A stretch of DNA of 64,000 bases, taken from positions 3,655 to 67,654 of the forward strand of contig DESG01000035.1 in NCBI GenBank assembly GCA_002361175.1. Reading direction: 5' to 3'. Source of the stretch: Lachnoclostridium sp. UBA3320. Its GTDB lineage: Bacteria > Bacillota > Clostridia > Lachnospirales > Lachnospiraceae. This document shows positions 1 through 8,138 of the stretch, piece by piece. Each line of letters opens with the position of its first letter. The first letter of the stretch is position 1. Under the pieces are notes generated by a model, which saw nothing but the letters and a program-made list of their open reading frames with translations, was not told where the DNA came from and made no database searches. The position numbers and the translations under genes were made by a program.

Positions 1-1404
1 TTTAATTGGTGCAAAAGCGCTATTCCTGCTGGCTGTATAGCTGGTATGGTATTGTGTTGGCTTTTATGTGCAATTCTTCGTTTTCTTGTTAAAGGTGAAT
101 GGGTGGATATGCCACTTTTTGGAGTAAGTGTAAGTGGTATTGTCTGTGGAGTGGCAGTTGGTCTTATTACTGTGCTTATTGCTGCATATTCTCCCGCAAA
201 GCAAGCATCGAAAGTTTCTCCTATAGCAGCAATATCTGGCAATACAGAGACATCAAAAAAGATTCGTCATGCAGCAAATACCAGATTATTTAAAATAGAA
301 ACTTCATTAGGAATTAATCATGCTATATCAGCTAAGAAGAATTTATTATTTATAACAGGCTCATTTGCACTTACAATTATTTTATTCTTGGTTTTTTCAG
401 CTTTCCTTGAAATTGTGCGTAATCTACTTCCTTCAGAAAGTAACTTTTCGCCAGATATTGCGATTGTAAGTAATGAGAGTATCAATTCTTTAGATAAAAA
501 TCTTGTGACACAAATCTCTGAAATGCAGAGTGTAAAAAATGTATTTGGCACAATGCAGGAAATAGGTGTTACAGTTGAAGTTAATGGACAAGAAGAGGTT
601 ATTGATTTAGTATCATACGATGACTATATGTTTGAAGAAACTAAAGAATCAGTAGCAAGCGGAGACCTGTCAAAAGTTTATGGTGACTCTAATTATGCAC
701 TTACAATTTTTAGTGATGACAGTAAATTTGATGTAGGTGATATAGTAAAAATCGGCGATAACGAGATTGAAATTTCCTGTGTTGCATCATTTGGAATTGG
801 AAGTGTCAGCGGAGGTGCAGTTATTATTTGCTCTGAAGAAACTTTTATGCGTCTGACAGGAGAAAGTGGATATATGATGATAAATGTAATACTTCAAAAA
901 GACGCATCTGAGGTAGATGTAAATAAAATTCAAAGTTTAGCAGGCGATGATTTATTTACAGACCGCAGAGAAGAAGATAAGGTTGTATACGGCAGTTATT
1001 GGGTAGTACGAGTTGCTGCATATGGTTTTATCGGCATTATTGCCTTTATTACAGTGCTAAATATTATGAATAACATTTCCATGGGGGTATCTGCAAGAAT
1101 AAAACAATATGGCGCAATGCGAGCAGTTGGCATGGAAAGTAGACAAGTGACAAAGATGATAATAGGCGAATCTGCCACCTATACTTTGTGCGGCACTATT
1201 GTAGGAATTGTTATAGGGCTTTTACTGCACTATTTAATTTATCTTAAACTAATTGCTACGCATTTTGGAGGAGCATGGAAAATTCCAATTCCAATAATCG
1301 CAATTATTTTACTTTTGGTATCTGTATCATGTGCAATAGCGGTATATGCTCCTGCTAAGCGCATACGCAATATGTCAATTACTGCAACAATTAATGAATT
1401 GTAA
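1..1404 (+). CDS. ABC transporter permease, FtsX/MacB type (5' end outside window)
   Basis: The frame is open from base 1, so the visible 467 residues are the C-terminal part of a longer protein. The fragment begins inside a membrane segment, ends that bundle with the typical SPAKQASKVSPIAAI turn near visible residue 70, then has an extracellular domain (about 150-320) and a final three-helix FtsX bundle ending in YAPAKRIRNMSITATI. This repeat of the PAK-R/S-P motif after each membrane bundle is characteristic of FtsX-like permeases that work with an ABC ATPase at the plasma membrane, either exporting or sensing antimicrobial peptides or moving lipids. Its ATPase should lie upstream, outside the window. 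A second permease of the same class is at 39128-41473. Substrate cannot be read from the sequence. Confidence 0.85.
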   Translation, partial: FNWCKSAIPAGCIAGMVLCWLLCAILRFLVKGEWVDMPLFGVSVSGIVCGVAVGLITVLIAAYSPAKQASKVSPIAAISGNTETSKKIRHAANTRLFKIETSLGINHAISAKKNLLFITGSFALTIILFLVFSAFLEIVRNLLPSESNFSPDIAIVSNESINSLDKNLVTQISEMQSVKNVFGTMQEIGVTVEVNGQEEVIDLVSYDDYMFEETKESVASGDLSKVYGDSNYALTIFSDDSKFDVGDIVKIGDNEIEISCVASFGIGSVSGGAVIICSEETFMRLTGESGYMMINVILQKDASEVDVNKIQSLAGDDLFTDRREEDKVVYGSYWVVRVAAYGFIGIIAFITVLNIMNNISMGVSARIKQYGAMRAVGMESRQVTKMIIGESATYTLCGTIVGIVIGLLLHYLIYLKLIATHFGGAWKIPIPIIAIILLLVSVSCAIAVYAPAKRIRNMSITATINEL

Positions 1405-1440
1405 ATAAATATAAGATATGCTAATTATAAGCATACAGAA

Positions 1441-1477
1441 AAGGTTATCTTCTACTGCGAATAGGAGATAGCCTTTT
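1441..1477 (+). terminator. Rho-independent terminator after the permease
   Basis: A 14-base arm at 1441-1454 pairs with 1461-1474 (two G-U pairs) around a short loop, followed by TTTT. It lies 36 bases after the permease stop and also faces the end of the convergent gene at 1556. Confidence 0.7.
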
Positions 1478-1555
1478 AATAAGTTGTTTTTAACTGATTA
1501 TATGTTTTCAATTGTACAACCGTTGGATAAGCCATATCCTTTAGATAGTGTAACT

Positions 1556-2002
1556 TTACCTGTTATATTCCGCTTTCAAAGGAGCTATAACCTCTGGATT
1601 TTGTCTTACCCAAGCCATAGCACAGCTGCATAGAACTATAGTTAAGTGGTCATCTATAAACCCTTTATTTCCATTTTCTTTTAGAATTTCAATTAAACTT
1701 TCTGCGGTTTTTAAATCTTTGCTGTTAAATCCATTACCTAATTGGAGATATTGTAAAAAAACATCCAACATTTTTTCAAAATCCCCATCCCAATTAATAC
1801 AGCCATTGTCCAAAAATTCACGTTGCACTCTCCCAGCTATTCTGATAATTTCACCTTGTGCTGTTTGCGCTTTTCCATATGGTGGAACAAGATATTCCCA
1901 AAGCATTTGAAATGCCTTATCTTCGTCCCCTTCTAGGACATTGATAGGTGAAATACCGTCATGAATAGATTTTTCTGTAGATTTTGTATTATTTTTAGTC
2001 AT
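1556..2002 (-). CDS. Hypothetical protein, 148 aa, acidic and helical
   Basis: I do not recognise this protein. The ATG at 2002 is preferred over a TTG five codons upstream because a GAGAGAG ribosome binding site sits a few bases before the ATG. The sequence is soluble, with no signal peptide or membrane helix. It has a Lys/Ser/Asn-rich start, then predicted helices with a cluster of aromatic and acidic residues (LWEYLVPPYGKAQTAQGE, about 37-54) and a Cys pair (VLCSCAMAW) near residue 130. It is monocistronic and convergent with the upstream permease. Immunity-like or phage-derived roles would be guesses. Confidence 0.6.
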   Translation of the reverse strand: MTKNNTKSTEKSIHDGISPINVLEGDEDKAFQMLWEYLVPPYGKAQTAQGEIIRIAGRVQREFLDNGCINWDGDFEKMLDVFLQYLQLGNGFNSKDLKTAESLIEILKENGNKGFIDDHLTIVLCSCAMAWVRQNPEVIAPLKAEYNR

Positions 2003-2279
2003 TTTAATCTCTCTCAAAAACTTTGATTTATTATTTGGTTATTTTAGAGGAAGTATAGCATAAAACTTCCACTTTTTCAATCAATCTTTTGGACAAATTT
2101 TTTCGCTACAGCAACTTCTACATTAGGTGATGTTGTTTTTCCAATATATAATAATTTACACATATGTACGGCAACCTATATGTGAGGTAATCATTTGAGC
2201 AAAGTTATACATTAAAACAACTTAAAGAAGAGCAACAAATAGTAATGAAAGTTTAACAATAAATTATCCAAACTCCTTA
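2003..2279. other. Intergenic, AT-rich, no gene seen
   Basis: Between the hypothetical gene and the antitoxin promoter I see only AT-rich sequence and short open stretches without ribosome binding sites. A minus-strand frame near 2085-2140 is open for about 20 codons before a stop and could be the tail of a lost gene, but it cannot be assigned. Confidence 0.4.
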
Positions 2280-2308
2280 TTGATTTTTTGTTATTTTCTG
2301 CATATAAT
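2280..2308 (+). promoter_or_regulatory. Sigma-A-type promoter of the antitoxin/toxin pair
   Basis: TTGATT at 2280-2285, a 17-base spacer and a perfect TATAAT at 2303-2308. Transcription would begin near 2315, with GGAGG at 2328-2332 before the antitoxin ATG. Confidence 0.75.
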
Positions 2309-2340
2309 AAGAGCAGAAGAATGCATTGGAGGTGTTTATT

Positions 2341-2664
2341 ATGGCAATTACAGCAGGTCTTTTGCAAAGTTTAGTTCCTATTTCACAGTTTAACAAAGGT
2401 CAGGCAGCGAAGATATTTGATAGACTTCACTCTGAAAGAGAATTAATTGTTTTAAAGAACAATCAGCCTTCTGCAATTATTTTGTCTCCTGAAGAATATA
2501 CAAGACTGACAGAAATTGAGGAGGATTATTACCTTTTATTAGAAGCAAATAAGCGAATGGAAGATAATGGAAATAATAAAACTGTTTTATTTGATTCTGT
2601 AATGAGTAATTTAGGAATCAGTGAAGATGAACTTTTAGATACAAAGGATGTTGATATCGAATGA
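2341..2664 (+). CDS. Type II antitoxin, Phd/YefM family
   Basis: A 107-residue protein resembling Phd/YefM antitoxins. The N-terminal part (SLVPISQFNKGQAAKIFDRL, followed by ERELIVLKNNQPSAIILSPEEYTRL to about residue 60) is the usual Phd DNA-binding and dimerisation fold. The acidic C-terminal tail would wrap the toxin. The ATG at 2341 follows GGAGG at 2328-2332; a TTG inside that site is not a plausible start. The stop overlaps the start of the broken RelE-type toxin by an ATGA, the usual coupling in such pairs. The antitoxin looks intact while the toxin does not. Autoregulation at the promoter just upstream is expected for the family. Confidence 0.88.
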   Translation: MAITAGLLQSLVPISQFNKGQAAKIFDRLHSERELIVLKNNQPSAIILSPEEYTRLTEIEEDYYLLLEANKRMEDNGNNKTVLFDSVMSNLGISEDELLDTKDVDIE

Positions 2665-2928
2665 CATGGAGTATTGAATTTTTAGAAGAAGCAGAAAAGG
2701 ACATGAGAAAACTCGATCATTCAGCTCAGATCCAAGTATTAAAAGGGTAGTAAAAGTGGGACAAATCTTACGAATCTTATGAAAATTAAATTCAGAGATT
2801 TAGGCATTCGAGTTGTTTATAAGGTCGAGCGAGTAGATGAAGTTATGAAGATTATCGTTGTTTCTGCCAGAACTGATGGGCAGATTTATAAGGAAGCAGT
2901 AAAAAGAAGAGAAAAGCATGATTTATAA
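2661..2928 (+). pseudogene. RelE/ParE-type toxin remnant with internal deletion and frameshift
   Basis: The reading frame starts with the ATG that overlaps the antitoxin stop (MTWSIEFLEEAEKDMRKLD, typical of RelE-type toxins) but hits TAG at 2748-2750 after 29 codons. Homology resumes in another frame from about 2752 (KSGTNLTNLMKIKFRDLG, then VYKVERVDEVMKIIVVSARTD) and runs to TAA at 2926-2928. The missing middle, about 15-25 codons judged against the usual length of about 85-95 residues, plus the frame change, points to a deletion. A translated toxin would lack part of the beta-sheet, so the mRNA interferase activity is probably lost. Confidence 0.85.
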
Positions 2929-3000
2929 CAGAATATGGAATGAAGCTTTTGAAAACAAGGAACAGGAGGTTAATTTAATACCAAAATAATAGCGTAAAGG

Positions 3001-3036
3001 CGCATGGAACAGTAAATTGTAAACCATGCGTTTTTT
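3001..3036 (+). terminator. Terminator after the toxin remnant
   Basis: CGCATGG at 3001-3007 pairs with CCATGCG at 3024-3030, followed by six T residues. Confidence 0.7.
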
Positions 3037-3062
3037 GTGCATAATTGGAAAAAATAAATTAG

Positions 3063-3091
3063 TAGACAGTTTTGCTTGCTTTTGCTATACT
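3063..3091 (+). promoter_or_regulatory. Promoter of the methyltransferase-hslO operon
   Basis: TAGACA at 3063-3068 (one mismatch to TTGACA), a 17-base spacer and TATACT at 3086-3091, 35 bases before the GTG start. Confidence 0.65.
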
Positions 3092-3125
3092 TATCTTTGA
3101 GAAATAAATTTATGGGGATAGTTAA

Positions 3126-3893
3126 GTGGAAAAAGAAGATTTTAATATATATTCTGATTTTGCATATGTCTATGACAGCTTTATGGACAATATTCCATAT
3201 CAGAGCTGGTATGATTATTTACATGGGCTTCTTATGGATTACAATATAAATAATGGCATAGTAGTTGACCTTGCCTGTGGTACAGGTACAATAACTGCTA
3301 TGCTTGCGGCAGATGGGTATGATATGATAGGTATTGATTTATCATATGAGATGCTTAATATAGCAAGAGGTAAATGTCCTGACAATGTACTTTTTTTACA
3401 TCAAGATATCAGGGAACTTGATTTATATGGTACAGCTTCGGCTATGGTCTGTATTTGTGATGGCATTAACTATATGCTTGACGAAGAAAGTTTGTACCAA
3501 GTATTTGATAAAGTATATACTTTTCTTGACGATGGTGGTGTATTTATATTTGATATGAAGACAAGGCATTTCTATGAAAATATACTTGGAAACCAAACTA
3601 TTGCAGATAACAGAGAAAATTCAAGCCTTATATGGGAAAATGAGTTTGATAAAACCACAGGCATCAATGAATACTTTATTACTATTTATAACCTTTACTC
3701 TAAAGAGCTGGGGCTGTTTGAAAGGTTTGAAGAGTTTCACAGACAGAGAGCTTATCCAGTGGAAAAGATAAAGGAACTTGCTGCTAAGGCAGGGCTTGAG
3801 ACAGTTGCGGTATATAATGCATTTACAAAAGAAGAGCCTTTAGATAATAGTGAGAGAATTTATTATATTATGAGAAAGCGGAGGATGGCTTAA
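3126..3893 (+). CDS. Class I SAM-dependent methyltransferase
   Basis: A 255-residue cytoplasmic protein with a Rossmann-type methyltransferase fold. Motif I is VVDLACGTG (46-54), the acidic end of strand 2 is IGIDLS (about 69-74), and a C-terminal half with mixed sheets continues to the RRMA end. The GTG at 3126 follows a GGGGAT ribosome binding site. The stop is immediately followed by the hslO ATG with no gap, so the two are co-transcribed. Small-molecule, tRNA and protein substrates are all possible and the sequence does not decide. Confidence 0.8.
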   Translation: MEKEDFNIYSDFAYVYDSFMDNIPYQSWYDYLHGLLMDYNINNGIVVDLACGTGTITAMLAADGYDMIGIDLSYEMLNIARGKCPDNVLFLHQDIRELDLYGTASAMVCICDGINYMLDEESLYQVFDKVYTFLDDGGVFIFDMKTRHFYENILGNQTIADNRENSSLIWENEFDKTTGINEYFITIYNLYSKELGLFERFEEFHRQRAYPVEKIKELAAKAGLETVAVYNAFTKEEPLDNSERIYYIMRKRRMA

Positions 3894-4766
3894 ATGGATG
3901 GTGATTATATTGTAAGGGCATCGGCAGCAGGGCATACGTTGCGTGCTTTTGCAATTACAAGCAGAGATATTGTTGAAGAGGCAAGGCGTATACATGATAC
4001 AAGCCCAGTTGCAACGGCTGCTTTAGGGAGGCTTCTTACAGCAGGAAGTATGATGGGCAGTATGATGAAAGGGGAGCGAGATATTCTTACTCTGCAAATA
4101 GATTGTAAAGGTCCTATAGGAGGCATAACTGTTACAGCAGATTCTAATGCAAATGTAAAAGGATATGTAAATCATCCTGATGTAATATTGCCTCCTAATG
4201 CACGAGGTAAGCTTGATGTGGCGGGTGCACTGGGGCCTGGCTTTTTAAATGTGATTAGAGATATCGGTATGAAAGAGCCGTATAATGGGCAGATAGAACT
4301 TGTTTCAGGAGAAATTGCCGAGGATTTGACATATTATTATGTTACATCTGAACAAGTACCTTCAGCGGTTGGACTTGGTGTTCTTATGGATAAAGATAAT
4401 TTTGTTAAACAGGCAGGAGGCTTTATAATACAAGTTATGCCAGATGCAGATGATGAGATTATAGACAGACTTGAAGAATCAATTAGTAATATACATTCTG
4501 TAACAGATTTACTTGAAGATGGCATGAGTCCAGAGGATATACTAGAATTTATTATGAAAGGCACTGATTTAGAAATATTGGAAAAAATACCAGCCAGATA
4601 TCACTGTAATTGCTCAAAAGCAAGGGTATCAAGAGCAATCGCAAGCTTAGGAAGAAATGACATACAGGAGATGATAGATGAGGGTGTTCCTGTGGAAGTA
4701 AAGTGCCATTTCTGCAATTTAAACTATATTTTTAACGTGGAGGAACTGGAAAGATTAATCAGGTAA
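3894..4766 (+). CDS. hslO: Hsp33 redox-regulated chaperone
   Basis: A 290-residue protein matching Hsp33. The N-terminal chaperone domain contains DYIVRASAAGHTLRAFAITS near the start and the conserved GPIGGITVTAD stretch near 65. The C-terminal zinc redox switch has all four cysteines: CNC at 238-240 and CHFC at 271-274. In the family, oxidation releases zinc, unfolds the linker and activates binding of unfolding proteins. The ATG directly abuts the methyltransferase stop; no better start is seen. Length is normal. Confidence 0.95.
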   Translation: MDGDYIVRASAAGHTLRAFAITSRDIVEEARRIHDTSPVATAALGRLLTAGSMMGSMMKGERDILTLQIDCKGPIGGITVTADSNANVKGYVNHPDVILPPNARGKLDVAGALGPGFLNVIRDIGMKEPYNGQIELVSGEIAEDLTYYYVTSEQVPSAVGLGVLMDKDNFVKQAGGFIIQVMPDADDEIIDRLEESISNIHSVTDLLEDGMSPEDILEFIMKGTDLEILEKIPARYHCNCSKARVSRAIASLGRNDIQEMIDEGVPVEVKCHFCNLNYIFNVEELERLIR

Positions 4767-4782
4767 GGAGTTGAGTAGTGGA

Positions 4783-7032
4783 ATGCCGAAAAGATACAAG
4801 AGACTAATATATGCATTTATTACCACAATTTTAATTCTGGTCTTTGGCGTACGCTTTAATAATGGAAACAAAGCACATGCAGAAGCGGTAGGAGTTGTTA
4901 ATGTGAGTGGATATCTAAATGTACGACAGGGACCAGGAATATCATATGCGTTGTTAAAATCGGGTGGAACAGGCGTTACACTGACAAATGGGCAGAAAGT
5001 GTCAATTACTGCAAAGGCGGGAGACTGGTATCATATTAGTTTCAAACTTAATGGCAGTAATCATAAAGGCTATGTAAAAGGTTCTTATATTAAAGTGCAG
5101 GGCAGAAGCGTGTGTACGGAGGTTACTGCTTCTATAGTTGACACAGATTTAATGCTTATGAAAAAAGCTTCGGCAACTGGTGCATGTGTAAAAGCTGGTG
5201 AAGAAGATATAATTATGCCAACTGGTTCTGAAGTTACACTTATAGATGAAACTACAAAGAAAAAACAGAAGTGGTATTATATATCATTTGATTATCAAGA
5301 TGAAACATACGAAGGTTATGTAAAAGCTGAAAGTCTTAATATTTCATATGGGAAGGGTATTCCTGGAATATGGAAAGGAAGTGCAAAGACACCACTTTAT
5401 AAGGACGCTGGCAAAAGCACAGTTGTAGAAAGTGCAGGTAAAAAAGTAAATATAGGTGTTAATAAACAGTTTAATATAATAAATGAAAGTACGGTTGCTA
5501 AAAACAAATATTTTTATATTAAAGTACGTGCTAAAAATAAAACTGTATATGGCTATGTACCAGCTATTTCTACTAGGTTTCAAATAGTTCAGACAGAACA
5601 AGCTTCTCCTGCTGAGGTGACAGAAAATCCATCTGTAACAGAGACTCCAGCAGATGAAACAAACCAACCAGATGAAACAGTAGCTCCAGATGCAACAGCA
5701 ACTCCTGAAGTTACACCTACACCATCTAAGTCCCCATCTGATACGCCAGAACCAACAAGCACAGTACCACTTACTAGTGATGAATTTAAAAAGGAGCTTC
5801 AAGATGAGGGATTCCCTGAAAGTTATATTAAACCACTTATGCTGCTGCATGAAAAATATCCACGCTGGAAATTTAAAGTATTTGATACAGGCCTTAATTG
5901 GGCAACAGTTATTAAAAATGAATCTGTAGTAGGAGTTAATTTATTAAGTGTTAATAAGTCATATGACTGGAAGTCAACAGAAGAGGGTGCATATGACTGG
6001 AAGACGGATAAATACATACCTCATGATGGCAGCACATGGGTAGCAGCTTCAGAAAAGGCTGTAAAATACTATATGGACCCAAGAAATTTCTTAGATGAAA
6101 GAGGAATATTTCAGTTTGAAAGTCTTGAATACCACAGTGACACACAGACACAAGATGGAGTGGAGAAAATTTTAAGTAACACTCCTATGCATGATAAGAC
6201 ATTTTCATATAATGGCGGCAAATCTGAGATAAAGTATTCAGAGGCATTTATAAAAGCAGCAGAATCTTCTGGTGTAAGTCCTTACCATCTTGCCTCACGT
6301 GTAAAACAGGAAGTTGTTGTAAGTTCTACACTTATGAGTACTTCTGTATCTGGAACTGTGTCAGGTTATGAAGGAATTTATAACTTTTATAATATAGGGG
6401 CGTATAGTAGCACTGAGGCTGGCGGCGCAATCGCTAATGGTCTTAAATGGGCAAGCACTGGTGATACCTATAACCGTCCATGGAATGACAGATATAAGTC
6501 AATAACTGGCGGAGCAGAGTATATAGGCAAGAATTATATTAATGTTGGGCAGAATACACTTTATCTTGAAAAATTTAATGTGACATCTACAAACAGGTAT
6601 GACCACCAGTATATGACTAATATTGAAGCACCAAATAGCGAAGCAACGAAAACTGTTTCAGCATATGGTGTGATTGATAAGGATATGTCTATTATATTTT
6701 CCATACCTGTCTATAACAATATGCCTGATAAGCCATGTGAAGTACCATCAGGAGGACAAAACCCTAATAATTATTTAAAAACATTGTCTGTTAAAAATCA
6801 TAAATTTAATTCACCATTTGTACTAGGTGATGACGGAAGTAAAACATATAAAGTTTCAGTAGATAAAGATGTTGACAGTATAAAAATATCTGCAACAACA
6901 GTTAGTTCATCTGCGACACTTTCAGGAACAGGCAATAAAGAGCTTTCAGAGGGTGTCAATACATTTACGATTAATGTTACTTCTGAAAGTGGGGACGTTA
7001 GAAAATATACAATAGAAGTGACTAGAGAATAA
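4783..7032 (+). CDS. Secreted SH3-domain / glucosaminidase-like protein with C-terminal cadherin-like domain
   Basis: A 749-residue exported protein. A signal peptide (KRYKRLIYAFITTILILVFG, then a NKAHAEA cleavage region) is followed by about three bacterial SH3 repeats (VSGYLNVRQGPG at about 40-110, then about 115-185 and 190-265). A Thr/Pro/Glu-rich linker follows (about 270-325), then a domain resembling clostridial endo-beta-N-acetylglucosaminidases (about 330-640, YIKPLMLLHEKYPRWKFKVF), and a cadherin-like beta-sandwich (last 90 residues, ending RKYTIEVTRE). The family cleaves peptidoglycan glycan strands during growth or separation. The ATG at 4783 follows AAGGAG at 4765-4770 with 12 bases spacing; a TTG at 4771 touches that site and is less likely. 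It is probably co-transcribed with the cohesin-like gene two bases downstream. Confidence 0.82.
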   Translation: MPKRYKRLIYAFITTILILVFGVRFNNGNKAHAEAVGVVNVSGYLNVRQGPGISYALLKSGGTGVTLTNGQKVSITAKAGDWYHISFKLNGSNHKGYVKGSYIKVQGRSVCTEVTASIVDTDLMLMKKASATGACVKAGEEDIIMPTGSEVTLIDETTKKKQKWYYISFDYQDETYEGYVKAESLNISYGKGIPGIWKGSAKTPLYKDAGKSTVVESAGKKVNIGVNKQFNIINESTVAKNKYFYIKVRAKNKTVYGYVPAISTRFQIVQTEQASPAEVTENPSVTETPADETNQPDETVAPDATATPEVTPTPSKSPSDTPEPTSTVPLTSDEFKKELQDEGFPESYIKPLMLLHEKYPRWKFKVFDTGLNWATVIKNESVVGVNLLSVNKSYDWKSTEEGAYDWKTDKYIPHDGSTWVAASEKAVKYYMDPRNFLDERGIFQFESLEYHSDTQTQDGVEKILSNTPMHDKTFSYNGGKSEIKYSEAFIKAAESSGVSPYHLASRVKQEVVVSSTLMSTSVSGTVSGYEGIYNFYNIGAYSSTEAGGAIANGLKWASTGDTYNRPWNDRYKSITGGAEYIGKNYINVGQNTLYLEKFNVTSTNRYDHQYMTNIEAPNSEATKTVSAYGVIDKDMSIIFSIPVYNNMPDKPCEVPSGGQNPNNYLKTLSVKNHKFNSPFVLGDDGSKTYKVSVDKDVDSIKISATTVSSSATLSGTGNKELSEGVNTFTINVTSESGDVRKYTIEVTRE

Positions 7033-7034
7033 TA

Positions 7035-8108
7035 ATGTTATATATATATTTAAAAAAACGAATACATATTTTTATAATTGTACTATTGCTGTCTGTATGT
7101 ATGTCAGATAGCAAAAGTGCACAAGCAGCAAGTGCATCTGTTTCGGTGACAGTAAAAGATAATGACGTTGTAAAGGGTGATGCTGTGTATGTTATAATAA
7201 CAGTGGATTCTTCTGACGAAATCGGCGGTTTTAAAGGGTATTTTAGTTACGACAACAGTGTTTTGCGATATGTCACAGGCGGCAGTGTTATAAGCGGCAA
7301 TGATGATGAATTTCTTGTATCTGATACAGATAGAGAAACTGGAACACATAAGATAAAATATGTAGTTAAATTTATTGCAAGAGCAGCTGGCAATACAACT
7401 ATTAAATTAAAAAATCCTTATGCTGTATATAGCTATGATGACAATCAGACAGAGATGTCAGTTTCTTATATTCCTTTAAATATTGTTGTTAGAAAAAAAG
7501 AGCAGATGCAGACTAAAAAGCCTGTAGTAACACAAGCACCTGTAGTAACAGAAGCACCAACTATTACAAACAAGCCTGAAGAGACAAAAGAACCAGTTGA
7601 GACAAAGAAGCCTCCTACTAAAGCTAATAACTCTAATAATTCTAATGATATAAAGGCATCTTTAAAAAATGGTGAAATTGTGCTTAGCACAAAAGAAAAG
7701 TATACTGTTACAGAACTTACTGATAAAACACTGCTGCCGGAAGGTTTTGGCGAAACAGCCATAAAGATAGGTGATAAGCTTATTACAGCATATGTTTTAG
7801 AAAATAGCACAGACCACAAGTTTATGCTTATATATTGTAAAAAAGGAGACCATAAACCAGAGTTTTATCTGTATGATAAAGAAGAAATGGAACTTATGCC
7901 ATATGAAAAAGTGCAGGCATGGTACAGGGGAAACAGTGGTAATTCTGTCGTTATAAAAGATGCAGACAATAATATTGAAGTGCAGAAATTTAAATACATA
8001 CTTGCGATTGTCATAATAATATGCCTATTGCTTGTAATAATAACTATATCTGTTTATATGCATTTTAAAGGAATGAGTAAAGATGATTTAACAGAAATTT
8101 TAAAATAA
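7035..8108 (+). CDS. Membrane-anchored cohesin-like domain protein
   Basis: A 357-residue protein with a signal peptide (to about residue 32), then a cohesin-like beta-sandwich (about 34-150). The domain has a motif pattern of VTVDSSDEIGGFKGYFSYD, then VLRYVTGG and KYVVKFIARAAGNTTIKL, as in type I cohesins. A Thr/Lys/Pro linker (about 155-200) leads to an unassigned domain (about 210-310) and one C-terminal membrane helix (ILAIVIIICLLLVIITISVY) with a short cytoplasmic tail. Cohesins bind dockerins in cellulosomes, but this fold is also used in other surface proteins and no dockerin was recognised in the window. It starts two bases after the glucosaminidase-like gene, suggesting a shared surface role. 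Confidence 0.75.
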   Translation: MLYIYLKKRIHIFIIVLLLSVCMSDSKSAQAASASVSVTVKDNDVVKGDAVYVIITVDSSDEIGGFKGYFSYDNSVLRYVTGGSVISGNDDEFLVSDTDRETGTHKIKYVVKFIARAAGNTTIKLKNPYAVYSYDDNQTEMSVSYIPLNIVVRKKEQMQTKKPVVTQAPVVTEAPTITNKPEETKEPVETKKPPTKANNSNNSNDIKASLKNGEIVLSTKEKYTVTELTDKTLLPEGFGETAIKIGDKLITAYVLENSTDHKFMLIYCKKGDHKPEFYLYDKEEMELMPYEKVQAWYRGNSGNSVVIKDADNNIEVQKFKYILAIVIIICLLLVIITISVYMHFKGMSKDDLTEILK

Positions 8109-8138
8109 ACAGAGAAATAGAATGGAGGACAAAAACGC

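Noticed and set aside
1556..2002. Immunity or phage gene assignment for the 148-residue protein
   Set aside because: No diagnostic motif or toxin partner next to it; left as unknown.
5344..5850. Minus-strand open frame opposite the glucosaminidase-like gene
   Set aside because: Low-complexity Cys/Trp/Arg-rich translation complementary to a Thr/Pro linker; no ribosome binding site.
8109..8138. CtsR or CIRCE heat-shock operator before clpC
   Set aside because: The 30-base gap has only a ribosome binding site; no heptad repeats or CIRCE inverted repeat.
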